Positions 1-9,217 of a stretch of DNA of 41,526 nt are shown piece after piece; positions within the stretch are counted from its first letter, which is position 1; each line of letters starts with the position of its first letter. The notes below the pieces were generated by a model, which saw only the letters and a list, made by a program, of their open reading frames with translations, did not search any database and had not been told where the DNA came from. Both the position numbers and the translations under genes were made by a program. The DNA is from Leptolyngbya iicbica LK (GTDB taxonomy: Bacteria; Cyanobacteriota; Cyanobacteriia; Phormidesmidales; Phormidesmidaceae): NCBI RefSeq assembly GCF_004212215.1, contig NZ_QVFV01000011.1:1-41526 (forward strand), given 5' to 3'.

Positions 1-1420
1 TGGGCATGGGGTAAGGCTTTCATCGTCTCAGTTTCATCTTCTACAACAGTATTGACTACCCTAATTCTTTGCGTTGACGTTGCACTAGCCCTGGCAAAAG
101 GAATCGCGCTCCAGAAGCCAAACTTGCCCTAATCTCCGAGTGAAACCTAACGGTTTTCGAGTTGCGCCGATCAACCAGTGACTAAACTCAGATATTTAAG
201 CAAAACCCACCAAGAACTCGAAACCAGAACAAAGGCGCAAGCAAACTCAAGATAAGACTCATCATTCTCGAGTCAAGTCTCACGCTAATCTCGGAAAGAC
301 TTTCAATGAGACTCTGGCAGATGAGCTGTGTGTCGATCAATAAACATCTAACAAACTGAGGTGTTATTGCTGTCAGTACAGGCCGTGGCGCACAAAGCAG
401 AACTACCTGCGATGTCGACGAGCACACAAATAGCTCCTGTCGCGATCGCTTTCTCCATTTCTTTGAATAGTTGCGTTGAACGCAAATACTCAAAACAACA
501 AAACGCTCTCAGGCTGTAGATTTCAGAAAGATTTTTGAATACCTGGACTGTTTTTGGACTAAAAACAACGTGCCTCATTAGCCATGCGTTGCAGATCGTG
601 GAGTGACTGCAGAGAAGGAAGTTCCTGCTCTTGGCAACATCAGCTTTTGCGGGCGTCTATCCATCAAGAAGCTGAGTCAATTGCCGCGATGATGACTGGC
701 TACAGTCAACTATAGTCCGTGTTCTTTGAAGTGGAGCAGCGCTAAAGGAGCGGGCTGCTGGCACCGCGATCGCACCCAAACTCCTAACCGCCTACAAACA
801 CCACCAACGAAGCAGTTTTCATCAGTCTCAGACCAAGACTTAAAGCAACTCGCCAGCGGGGCATTGACAACCACCAGATCTTTTCTCGCCAAACGTCACA
901 CCGAGCATTCAAAAATTCGGCGATCGCACAAAATACACAACCGACAAAAACAGCACAAAAGAGAGTCCACCACGAAATAAAACACGTCCGCAAACACCAA
1001 GGAATCGCCTCTTTATGAGACTCACAAAACTCAAAAACAGTCTCTCAACGAGATTGAATAGTCCTTTTAAGAGACATACGTTTCCTCGAATATTGAAACT
1101 CGGTTATTGGCTTGGAGGATAGTTCCGCAGACGGTCATCCGCGATCGCACTACAGATACTGCATGCACCAGCAGTGAATATCGCCTTTCAAGACATTTTG
1201 ACAAAGGACACCAACACCTCGTTTGCGGACTCGGCTCACCCAAACAAGATCAACTCAAATACCGACATCGCAAGAAAGTCGATCTCATCACAAGACTCAC
1301 CAAAATCTTAACTGGGCCGAAATTGCGGCAACCAAGTCTCACAACGAGACAAAGTCAGTACGTCGCACAGGAATCCAGAAACGGGCTCGCATGTGGACTG
1401 AACAGTTGATCTTGTTGCTA

Positions 1421-1465
1421 GACTCAAAAGCCTCACCAATAGTCTTGTTCTGGCTTTTTTGAGTC
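1421..1465. terminator. Hairpin with flanking A/T runs, terminator-like
   Basis: GACTC at 1421-1425 pairs with GAGTC at 1461-1465, and AAAAGCC at 1426-1432 pairs with GGCTTTT at 1452-1458, leaving a 19-base loop. The T run 1455-1460 follows the GC part of the stem on the plus strand and an A run precedes it, so it could act in either direction. No gene in this gap needs it, which may hint at an unannotated transcript. The long loop lowers confidence. Confidence 0.35.
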
Positions 1466-1510
1466 TCATTAGAAGTCAAGACCTCGTCTCTTTGTGGGAC
1501 TACTTTATTT

Positions 1511-1543
1511 TTAAGTGAGTCTCACATAAAGTTAAGTGAGTCT
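1511..1543. repeat. Direct repeat, 12-base unit, 21-base period
   Basis: TTAAGTGAGTCT occurs at 1511-1522 and again at 1532-1543, exactly 21 bases apart (about two helical turns). The first copy extends into the palindrome GTGAGTCTCAC at 1515-1525. The spacing would suit two proteins binding the same DNA face; that is inference. Confidence 0.6.
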
Positions 1544-1703
1544 TTGTGTGAAGGTTTTTCTGCCCGGCCATTGTATGGCCTGAGAAGATGCAGGGAGATG
1601 TCAGAAGTAGGCATATGAGGCAGTTTTACGCAGGAGATCAGGTGTTTTGTCTGCCGTTGGCAAAAGCTGCCATCTCAGTAATGACGATATTTGCCGGGTT
1701 AGG

Positions 1704-2783
1704 TCAGTTTTGCTGCCACGGCGATGTGGAAGGCATCAGCGGTAGGGAATCTGCATCGTCCATCGATCGCGTCGGTTCGCTAGTCACCCGTTCGAGTTGA
1801 GCGACTTGAAAAATCAGAGTGAATCGACGGCCCATTTCGTCGGCGACAAACTCTTCTAGCAAATTGACCTGCACGGGCGTCACGGGTTCATTAGCGTAAA
1901 CCAACAACCTGACTTCTGGGGGGTTGGGGAACCAGTCTGTTTCCAGCGAGGCCAGTTCCAGTCGCTGAAAGGTTAAGGTGCCATCTAGCAAGGCTGCTTG
2001 CAAGTTAGATTCCAGACGGTCTTGCACAATCAGTCGATAGGAAGTTATCCCCAAGGGCAACGTGAGCAAACTTGTGATCGCTGTCGTCCAAATCAGCGGG
2101 CGACGAGCTTTGATGACGGGAGAGTATCCCGCCCAAAAAAATACCAGCATGCAGGCCAGGGTGATGCCAAGTAGGTTAGTGAGGTAAAGCACCAGTGCCC
2201 CCCAAGCCCAGCGCAGTTCAAACTTAGCTAGCCAGAGCCCGACGACACACAGCGGGGGCATCAAGGCAACGGCGATCGCAGTCCCTGCCAGTGAACTCGA
2301 AATTTTCGCCTCAATTTTGGCATAACCGGCCAACGCGCCCGCTGTAATCGCAATCCCTAAATCCAGCAAAGTTGGCTGAGTGCGGCCCCAGACTTCACTG
2401 CCATAGCCGGATAAGTTGACGACCATACCGAGGACCATCGAGACCGCGATCGCGACCCCTGTGCCAATGATGATGGCTTTAGCGCCCGTCCGAATGAGAG
2501 ATTCATCACCTTCTAAAATGCCGAAAGACAAGCCCCGAATCGGCAACATCAACGGGGCAATCAACATCGCCCCAATAATGACCGCTGTGCTGTTGGCAAG
2601 CAAGCCAAACGTCGCAATCATGCAAGAGCCCAAAGTCAGGATGAGAAAACTATTACCTAGCCGTGACTCATCAGACAGACTATCGGTCATGTACTTCAGT
2701 TGCTGAGGAGAAACCCGCCGCCCAGCAGACAGATATTTGCGGCGAAAACGCTGGAACTGCTCGATAATTGCCGACCGATTCAT
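1704..2783 (-). CDS. DUF389 family integral membrane protein
   Basis: A 359-residue membrane protein with the DUF389 hallmark STAVIIGAMLIAPLM at about residues 64-78, preceded by a basic N-terminus and followed by several further hydrophobic segments. The last ~90 residues are soluble. The biochemical role of DUF389 proteins is not established. I chose the ATG at 2783; the frame is open further up to a TTG at 2870, which would add 29 residues with no membrane segment. It stands alone on the minus strand, facing away from the RND operon. Family assignment is firm, function unknown. Confidence 0.85.
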   Translation of the reverse strand: MNRSAIIEQFQRFRRKYLSAGRRVSPQQLKYMTDSLSDESRLGNSFLILTLGSCMIATFGLLANSTAVIIGAMLIAPLMLPIRGLSFGILEGDESLIRTGAKAIIIGTGVAIAVSMVLGMVVNLSGYGSEVWGRTQPTLLDLGIAITAGALAGYAKIEAKISSSLAGTAIAVALMPPLCVVGLWLAKFELRWAWGALVLYLTNLLGITLACMLVFFWAGYSPVIKARRPLIWTTAITSLLTLPLGITSYRLIVQDRLESNLQAALLDGTLTFQRLELASLETDWFPNPPEVRLLVYANEPVTPVQVNLLEEFVADEMGRRFTLIFQVAQLERVTSEPTRSMDDADSLPLMPSTSPWQQN

Positions 2784-3081
2784 AGGCCCGCCTAGAAATG
2801 AGTGGGTGGATTCCAGTTTAGGCGGGAAATTCAGCTTTTGAAACCCTGTTAACTCTTGTGATAAAAGCAATACCGCGATCGCGACAAGGCCATCCAGCCC
2901 TGCAGCAATAATGAAGGATTGGCGTTATTCTATAGAAAAAATTAAGTTTTGTGATTAGTGCCAGCGGTGGTCATGCGAATGCTCAGTTAAGGGAGTGTAA
3001 AAGCTGCCAGCTTGCATTGGTCGTTAAATATCTGAGCGTTTCAGTGGTCAGTAAGTCTCAATCGGATTACGAGGTTAAAGC

Positions 3082-4365
3082 GTGACGTCAAATTATGCTC
3101 GATTATCGGCGACGTATCGATTACCGCTTGCAGCGGGTGGTTTGATGTTAATGGCTAGCCTGGCGGGCCTCGTGGGTTGCACTAATGGCGAGGGGGGCGG
3201 TCGTCCACCGCAGGCGGCCATGGCCGAAGAGATGGTATCCGTCAACACGCAAGTCGCCCAGGTGGGTACGTTTGAAGCGGGACTCACCTTTACGGGCACC
3301 ACTCAGCCCGTGCAAACGGTCGCGTTGCGATCGCGGGTCACCGGACAAGTGACGGCCCTGACGGTTGATGTGGCTGATGCGGTTGCCAATGGCGACATCC
3401 TGGCCCGTCAAGATGCCGATCTATTGACCGTGGCGGTGAACCAAGCCCAGGCCGAGTTGCAAGCTCGCCAGTCAGAAGTCGCCCAGGCTCAGGCGGCAGT
3501 AAGCGATGCCCAAACTGCTTACAACTCGGCGCTGGTGCGGCTCCAGCAAGCCCAAACTGAGGCCGATCGCTTGACCAGGCTCGCCGCTGATGGGGCCGTT
3601 TCAATTCAGACAGCAGAGCAAGCCCAGTTAACCGTCGATACCGGGCAGCAAGTGGTGCAATCGACCCAGGAACAAATTCGCACCCGCCAAGCGGCCGTGA
3701 GCGCCGCCGAAGGGCGGGTCAGCGCGCAGCAGGCCGTAGTGGATCAGGCCCAAGAGCGATTGTCTTATGCCGTGGTGCGATCGCCCCTGTCAGGCACGGT
3801 GATTGAGCGATTCGTCGAAGTGGGCGACTATGCCGAAACGGGCGACGAGTTGATGCAGTTGGGTGACCTCAGCAGCATCAAGGTGGTGATTGAAGTTTCG
3901 GATCGCGACCTGGCACAAGTCTCCGTCGGGCAGCCCGTAGACGTGCAGCTCGACGCCTTGCCAGGGGAAACCATCGGCGGACGCATTACGCGCATTGCCC
4001 CCGCCGCCGACCCGACCTCTCGGCTCATTCCGGTTGAAGTCACCATTCCCAACGCTACGGGCCGCATTGGCAGCGGTTTACTAGCACGGGTAACTTTGGA
4101 GGGAGCCGGAAGCGATCGCATCGCCATTCCTAAACCAGCCCTTGAGATTGCCAGCGATGACGCCCCCACTCTGTTTGTGCTGACCACGGTGAACGAGCAG
4201 GAGGCCACCGTCGCTGCCCGCCCCGTCGAAGTGGGTCGCGAAAACGATAGCCGGGTCGAGATCCTGTCTGGTTTGCAGGCGGACGAGGTTGTGGTGGTGC
4301 GCAGCAGCGGCGACCTGAGCGACGGCCAAGTCGTCAAACTCAGCATCCTGTCCGAAACCGAGTAA
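3082..4365 (+). CDS. RND efflux periplasmic adaptor (membrane fusion protein), lipoprotein
   Basis: A 427-residue HlyD/AcrA-type adaptor. It begins with GTG and has a lipoprotein signal: basic start, hydrophobic stretch, then lipobox LVGC with the acylated cysteine at residue 33. After that come a first half-lipoyl strand region, a long Ala/Gln-rich helical hairpin (about residues 115-235), the second half-lipoyl motif (SPLSGTVIERF), a beta-barrel and the membrane-proximal domain. Such adaptors link an inner-membrane RND pump to an outer-membrane channel. The pump gene follows 85 bases downstream; no TolC-like gene is in the window, so the channel is presumably encoded elsewhere. Substrate cannot be predicted. 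Confidence 0.93.
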   Translation: MTSNYARLSATYRLPLAAGGLMLMASLAGLVGCTNGEGGGRPPQAAMAEEMVSVNTQVAQVGTFEAGLTFTGTTQPVQTVALRSRVTGQVTALTVDVADAVANGDILARQDADLLTVAVNQAQAELQARQSEVAQAQAAVSDAQTAYNSALVRLQQAQTEADRLTRLAADGAVSIQTAEQAQLTVDTGQQVVQSTQEQIRTRQAAVSAAEGRVSAQQAVVDQAQERLSYAVVRSPLSGTVIERFVEVGDYAETGDELMQLGDLSSIKVVIEVSDRDLAQVSVGQPVDVQLDALPGETIGGRITRIAPAADPTSRLIPVEVTIPNATGRIGSGLLARVTLEGAGSDRIAIPKPALEIASDDAPTLFVLTTVNEQEATVAARPVEVGRENDSRVEILSGLQADEVVVVRSSGDLSDGQVVKLSILSETE

Positions 4366-4401
4366 ATATTCTGAGCCTCACACCCTGTTCCGCTGCCACC
4401 C

Positions 4402-4420
4402 AAGCCCTGCGGGCAGGCTT
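4402..4420. repeat. Small palindrome between adaptor and pump genes
   Basis: AAGCC/GGCTT and TGC/GCA pair around a GG centre at 4402-4420, within the 85-base gap of the RND operon. It resembles GC-rich dispersed palindromes common in cyanobacterial intergenic DNA. It may be an mRNA hairpin that sets relative expression of the two genes; this is inference. Confidence 0.4.
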
Positions 4421-4450
4421 CGCCAACACACCCAGCCACCCTGACACCCT

Positions 4451-7400
4451 ATGACCTCTTCCCCTCGCAGCAGTATTACCACGCTCTCGATTCGTCGCCA
4501 CATTGCCGTGTTGATGCTGGCGATCGCGGTGGTCGTGATGGGCCTGTTCTTCATTACCCGGTTGCCCGTTGATCTACTGCCCTCCATCACCTATCCCCGC
4601 ATCGGCCTACGCTTAGATGCTCCCGGCGTATCCCCCGAAGTCGCAGTGGATGAGATCACCCGCCCTTTAGAAGAAGGGTTAGCGGCGACGGAAGGGGTGG
4701 TGCAAATTTATTCGCAAACGCGAGAAGGCCGCATCAGCATCGACCTGTTTTTTGAACCAGGGGGTGATATTGATCAGGCCCTTAACGATGCCACCGCCAC
4801 GTTGAACCGATCCCGCGATGCACTGCCCGACACCGTGGGCGAACCTCGCCTCTTCAAATTTGACCCGTCACAGCTCCCCGTCTACGAACTGGCCCTCACC
4901 TCACAGTCCCTACCCGGCAGCGATCTGCGCATCTTTGCCGAAGAAGAGTTGGCGCGGGAGCTGACGACCCTGCCCGGCGTGGCCAGCGTCGATGTCACCG
5001 GGGGCTTAGAAGAAGAAGTGCAAATCAACATCGATCCCAATCGCCTGCAAGCGTTGGGTTTGGGCTTGGCCGATGTGCTTACTGAATTAGAGACCCGCAA
5101 CCAAGACACCTCCGGCGGCCGGATTCGTGGCACCGATTCAGAAACCCTGACACGGGTCACCGGAAGATTTGGCAGCGCTGACGAAGTTCGGAATCTACAG
5201 TTCACGGTGGGCGGCCCGGAGGCCTCTCAACAGGTCTATCTGCGCGACTTTGCCGAAGTCGTTGACGGCACTGCCGAGCAGCGCATCTACGTGTCGCTCA
5301 ACCAACAACCCGCGGTCAAAATCAGTGTGCAAAAGCAGCCTGACGCCAATACCGTCGCCGTGGTTGATGTGGTCAAAAGTCGCATGGCCCAACTGCAAGC
5401 TGCGGATCTCTTTCCCGACGACGTAGCGATCAACATCGTTCTGGACGAATCGGTGTTCGTGCAAAATTCCATTCGCAATGTGGCGATCGCGGGGCTCACC
5501 GGGGCCACCCTGGCGGCGATCGCGGTCTTCTTTTTCCTCGGGTCGCTGCGCCAGACGCTGATTATCGTCCTCGCCATTCCCCTTGCCACGCTGACGGCCA
5601 TCATTTTGATCGGCGTGTTTGGCCTCTCGCTGAATGTCTTTAGCCTGGGAGGATTGGCCTTAGGGGTCGGCATCGTGGTCGATAACTCCATCGTCATGCT
5701 TGAAAATATCGCCCAGGGAGCTGAAAGGCTGGCTCGCCGCCATGCTAGCAACGGCAACGGGGCTGCGCTGAGGTCATCAAATGCACCCCCCAAGGACGAA
5801 GTGATTGCCCAAGCAGAGCAGAGCAGCCAACAGCTAGAGTCGGCTTTACTCGCTTCGACCTCAACGAACCTCGTCTCCGTGCTGCCCTTTTTGCTGATTG
5901 GGGGCTTTATCGCCCTGCTGTTCAATGAACTGGTGCTGACCATCAGCTTTGCGATCGCCGCTTCCCTGGTGGTGGCCTTGACTGTCGTGCCCACCCTCAC
6001 CGCTCGTTTGCTGACCCTGCCCGGTTCCAGCGGCGTCAAAGACTGGTTTTTACTCCGGCAGTTTGACTTACGCCTCAAAGGCTTAACGCGACAATATCAA
6101 CGGCTATTGGGGCGGGTGCTAAGTCGGCGGCTGATGGTAATTGCGATCGCTGTGCTCGTGTTGGGGGGCAGCAGCTTGCTCATGGTGCGGCAAATTCCCC
6201 AAGAAATTTTGCCCTCGATTGACACGGGGCAGGCGCGGCTGTTTGCTCAGTTTCCCCCCGGTACTCCCCTGGCCGACAACCGCAAAGTCATGGCCGCGAT
6301 AGATGAGGTCCTGATGGCCCAGCCGGAAGTTGACTATGTGTTCACCACTTCGGGCGGCTTTTTGTTTGCCAGCATCACCAGCGCCAACGCCCTGCGCGGC
6401 ACCAGCACCATTACCCTCAAGCCGGGAACGCCCGTGGGGCGGTTTGTCGGTCAGGCCAATCGGGCTCTTGCCGAGCTCAATCTGGTGGATATTCGGTTGC
6501 GGCTATTTCCCGAGTCGGTGCGCGGTCTCATCACCAGTAACTCGCCCGTGCGCGGGGCCGATGTCGACATCATTTTGCAAAGCGCCAATCGCGAACGCTT
6601 GCAGCAGGCGGGTCGCCAAGTGCTCGACACCTTTGACCAACAGGCAACCTTAGCCAGCTACAGTCCCGACGCCGATCCCCCCCAACCCGAAACCCAGATT
6701 CGCCCTGACTGGGAACGCGCAGCTGATTTGAATCTCTCTGCTGCGACCCTTGGCGACACCGTACAAACCCTCGTCGATGGCTCTGTCCCCACTCAGCTAC
6801 AACGGGGCGATCGCTTGGTGGATATTCGGGTGCAGCTGCCCGATGCGGCCATCGACACACCATCCAAGCTACGGCAACTACCGGTCTATACCGACGGGGG
6901 GCAGCTCGTGCGGCTAGGCGATGTGGCCACCGTCGAACCCGGCCAAGCCCCTGCCGAAATTCAGCGCATTAACCAGCGTCAAGTCTTCATCATCGAGGGC
7001 CGACTGGCCGAGGGGGCAACCTTGGGCGACGCGATCGCTGAAATGAAACGCATTTTAGCCACCATCGACCTACCCGAAGGCGTCACCGTCCTCCCCAGTT
7101 CCAGCGCCGAAGCGAATCAGGCCATCCAGCGATCGCTGCTGACCCTCGGTGGCCTCGCCGCCTTCCTGGTATTCACCGTCATGGCCGTGCAGTACAACTC
7201 CCTGATCGACCCGCTGGTGATTATGTTGACCGTCCCGCTGGCACTGGCGGGGGGCATTTTGGGGCTGTTCGTTACCCAAACTGCCATTGGCGCAACCGTC
7301 ATTGTCGGGGCTGTGCTGCTGGTGGGCATTGTGGTCAACAACGCCATCATTTTGGTGGAACTTGCCAACCAAATTTACGCGGAGCAAGGGTGCGATCGCA

Positions 7401-7705
7401 CTACCGCTATCTTGCAAGCCGCCCCCCAACGACTCCGCCCCATCCTGATGACCACGGTCACCACCGTCCTCGGCCTACTGCCCTTGGCTCTGGGCATCGG
7501 GGACGGCTCCGAGTTTTTGCAGCCCATGGGCATCGTCGTCTTTTCGGGTTTGTCCCTCGCGACGTTGCTGACGCTGTTTATCATCCCCTGCTTTTACACG
7601 CTGCTGCACGGCTCCCGCACCGACGGCGGCACTGCGGACCAGCTGGCGCCACTCGCCCCCGATGCGTCTGCCACTAAACCGCCCACCGCTACTCCGCTGC
7701 CGTAA
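4451..7705 (+). CDS. RND family efflux pump, inner-membrane permease
   Basis: A 1084-residue AcrB/MdtB-type proton-driven exporter. TM1 is followed by a large periplasmic porter domain, a TM2-6 block, a second porter domain and a second TM block. The TM4 motif GIVVDNSIVMLEN carries Asp411, expected to be part of the proton relay; the next position is Asn where AcrB has a second Asp. The matching second-half motif is GIVVNNAIILVE. A polar, low-complexity loop of about 40 residues (roughly residues 425-465, Asn/Ala/Gln/Ser rich) between TM4 and TM5 is longer than usual. It shares an operon with the upstream adaptor. Its last 17 bases overlap the end of purN on the other strand. Substrate unknown. 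Confidence 0.95.
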   Translation: MTSSPRSSITTLSIRRHIAVLMLAIAVVVMGLFFITRLPVDLLPSITYPRIGLRLDAPGVSPEVAVDEITRPLEEGLAATEGVVQIYSQTREGRISIDLFFEPGGDIDQALNDATATLNRSRDALPDTVGEPRLFKFDPSQLPVYELALTSQSLPGSDLRIFAEEELARELTTLPGVASVDVTGGLEEEVQINIDPNRLQALGLGLADVLTELETRNQDTSGGRIRGTDSETLTRVTGRFGSADEVRNLQFTVGGPEASQQVYLRDFAEVVDGTAEQRIYVSLNQQPAVKISVQKQPDANTVAVVDVVKSRMAQLQAADLFPDDVAINIVLDESVFVQNSIRNVAIAGLTGATLAAIAVFFFLGSLRQTLIIVLAIPLATLTAIILIGVFGLSLNVFSLGGLALGVGIVVDNSIVMLENIAQGAERLARRHASNGNGAALRSSNAPPKDEVIAQAEQSSQQLESALLASTSTNLVSVLPFLLIGGFIALLFNELVLTISFAIAASLVVALTVVPTLTARLLTLPGSSGVKDWFLLRQFDLRLKGLTRQYQRLLGRVLSRRLMVIAIAVLVLGGSSLLMVRQIPQEILPSIDTGQARLFAQFPPGTPLADNRKVMAAIDEVLMAQPEVDYVFTTSGGFLFASITSANALRGTSTITLKPGTPVGRFVGQANRALAELNLVDIRLRLFPESVRGLITSNSPVRGADVDIILQSANRERLQQAGRQVLDTFDQQATLASYSPDADPPQPETQIRPDWERAADLNLSAATLGDTVQTLVDGSVPTQLQRGDRLVDIRVQLPDAAIDTPSKLRQLPVYTDGGQLVRLGDVATVEPGQAPAEIQRINQRQVFIIEGRLAEGATLGDAIAEMKRILATIDLPEGVTVLPSSSAEANQAIQRSLLTLGGLAAFLVFTVMAVQYNSLIDPLVIMLTVPLALAGGILGLFVTQTAIGATVIVGAVLLVGIVVNNAIILVELANQIYAEQGCDRTTAILQAAPQRLRPILMTTVTTVLGLLPLALGIGDGSEFLQPMGIVVFSGLSLATLLTLFIIPCFYTLLHGSRTDGGTADQLAPLAPDASATKPPTATPLP

Positions 7706-8330
7706 GCTGGGCTTGCCCCGCCAAAGCGATCGCCGCTGGATAGATCTGATGCTCTTGCACCTGAATGCGCGCTTGCAACGTTGCTGGGGTATCGTCCGCC
7801 AACACCGGCACCGCCGCCTGCATAATGATGGGGCCACTATCCACTACCAACTCCACATAATGAACCGTGCAGCCGGTAATTTTGGTGCCCGCCGCTAACG
7901 CTTGCTCCACCGCCCGCACCCCCGGAAAGCTGGGCAGCAAACTGGGATGAATGTTCAGCACCCGGCGCGGAAAAGCGTCGATCAACACCGCCGTTACCCG
8001 CCGCATCCACCCGGCCATAATCACCCAATCGGCCTGGTGAGCCTGCACCGTTTCGATAATGGCGGTGTCGAGAGCTTCCCGACTCGCAAACGTCCGGTGA
8101 TTGAGCAGCACTGTCGGAATGCCGTAGTGCTCCGCCTTTTGCACCACCCCCGCCGCCGGATTGTTGTAAATCACCACCTGAATTGTCGCGTTCAGTTCCC
8201 CACGGGCGATCGCATTGGCGATCGCGGCGAGATTGCTGCCCTTGCCCGAAGCCAACACTGCCAGGCGCATCGGCGAGGCTTGAAGCTGGGATGAGGAAGG
8301 AATTGCAGGAGAAATGAGGGCGTCACTCAC
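7689..8330 (-). CDS. purN: Phosphoribosylglycinamide formyltransferase (GART)
   Basis: Transfers a formyl group from 10-formyltetrahydrofolate to GAR in de novo purine synthesis (cytosol). The 213-residue protein has the substrate loop ASGKGSN (27-33), the catalytic motif NIHPSLLP with Asn126 and His128, and Asp164 in DSGPII, matching the Asn/His/Asp triad of the family. The start given is GTG at 8330; Met21 (ATG at 8270) sits right before the conserved core, but cyanobacterial PurN proteins often carry such an N-terminal extension, so both are possible. It converges on the RND pump gene with a 17-base overlap. Confidence 0.95.
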   Translation of the reverse strand: MSDALISPAIPSSSQLQASPMRLAVLASGKGSNLAAIANAIARGELNATIQVVIYNNPAAGVVQKAEHYGIPTVLLNHRTFASREALDTAIIETVQAHQADWVIMAGWMRRVTAVLIDAFPRRVLNIHPSLLPSFPGVRAVEQALAAGTKITGCTVHYVELVVDSGPIIMQAAVPVLADDTPATLQARIQVQEHQIYPAAIALAGQAQLTAAE

Positions 8331-8439
8331 GGGTCATTCATCAAATTGCTCAACATGCACCGCCCATTCTACCGACGAAATCCGACTCTGCTCGCTGGCG
8401 ACGACACCCCAAATTCGGGCACGCTGAGCACAGCCGTTG

Positions 8440-9117
8440 ATGGGTGAAAGATCCGTGTCCACCTCCAAAATTCTGCGCCAAGGGACGATCTCCCTCATTG
8501 GGTTAGAACTGGGCCTCGCCATCGCCTACTTTTGGGGCATGGTGCAGCGGGGCAGCGTTCCCCACCTGTTGAACTTCAACGGTCTGCGCACGCTCCCTTC
8601 GTTGCTGCAAGCGATCCATCTCTTTGCCATCGGCGGTTTGTGTCTCGTGCTGTTGATGCAGCGATCGCGACTCCATGCCCCCTATTCTTGGTATTTACCG
8701 CTAGCGCTAGCCTGCCTCTGCCTCTTCGGTGGCCTCGACGAACTCACCAAACTGCACCTCACCTTCGACCAGATCAACTGGAAATTTCTCTATCTCGGCT
8801 TACTCGCGGCGATTCCGATCTTGAGTTGGCGGGATTTAGTTTGGCTCTGGCAAATCCACCGCATCACTCTGATCAGAGTGGCAACGGGCATGGCCATCTT
8901 TCTCGGCGGCGGCTTTGGGGCCGAGTTTTTGAAAGGAGCGATCGCCACCACGGCGGCCCAAAATTCCGCCGAAGTCGCCGCTTGGGCTGAATACCTGCGC
9001 ATCACCCTCGAAGAGTTTGCCGAACTCTGCGGCGAAACCATCATCCTCTACGCCTTCGCCGTCTTCACCGTCAAGCTGCTCACCCAGCCCCTACCGTCGG
9101 AGACCCATCCGGCATAG
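8440..9117 (+). CDS. Small membrane protein, function unknown
   Basis: A 225-residue protein with about five to six predicted hydrophobic segments (near residues 15-33, 47-67, 80-98, 111-127, 145-162 and 200-217) and charged loops such as LDELTKLHL. I do not recognise the family. It starts about 110 bases from the divergently read purN start and ends before the convergent cupin gene. The ATG at 8440 is used; a TTG directly before it and a GTG at 8455 are alternatives. Frame length, hydrophobic pattern and HIP1 content support a real gene. Confidence 0.7.
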   Translation: MGERSVSTSKILRQGTISLIGLELGLAIAYFWGMVQRGSVPHLLNFNGLRTLPSLLQAIHLFAIGGLCLVLLMQRSRLHAPYSWYLPLALACLCLFGGLDELTKLHLTFDQINWKFLYLGLLAAIPILSWRDLVWLWQIHRITLIRVATGMAIFLGGGFGAEFLKGAIATTAAQNSAEVAAWAEYLRITLEEFAELCGETIILYAFAVFTVKLLTQPLPSETHPA

Positions 9118-9217
9118 AGAGTTCGGGATAGCCTTAACAGTCGGCTTGTAACTCACTCTGCCAGCCAGCCACTCAGCCACTGCTCCCAATCGGGATCTGC
9201 CAACGTCTGCCATGATC

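Larger units (their letters stand above)
1..1703. other. Long gene-free region with repeated TGAG(A/T)CTCA motifs
   Basis: I see no credible gene here. The open frames are short, overlap on both strands, lack ribosome binding sites and show no recognisable family. The region contains an excess of AGACTCA/TGAGTCT and GTCTCA/TGAGAC words. Full 4+1+4 palindromes TGAGNCTCA lie at 1016-1024, 1460-1468 and 1516-1524, with partial copies near 25, 255, 276, 307, 824, 1039, 1293, 1335, 1420 and 1537. Four HIP1 octamers show it is native cyanobacterial DNA. It could be a regulatory region, a non-coding transcript or a decayed locus; the sequence alone does not decide. Confidence 0.6.

Noticed and set aside
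188-1462. Several open frames of 60-100 codons on both strands in the first 1.5 kb
   Set aside because: They overlap each other on opposite strands, lack ribosome binding sites, and their translations show no family signature or credible composition.
1-1560. Possible CRISPR array because of recurring short motifs
   Set aside because: The copies are 6-12 bases, irregularly spaced and in both orientations; there are no 25-40 base repeats or equal spacers.
3828-4439. Long minus-strand frame (about 200 codons) opposite the adaptor gene
   Set aside because: It is a shadow of the plus-strand adaptor, which has a lipobox and full domain structure; the Ser/Arg-rich antisense product matches nothing.
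5287-6078. Minus-strand frame of 263 codons opposite the RND pump
   Set aside because: It runs antisense to a conserved pump gene and has the skewed composition expected of a shadow frame.
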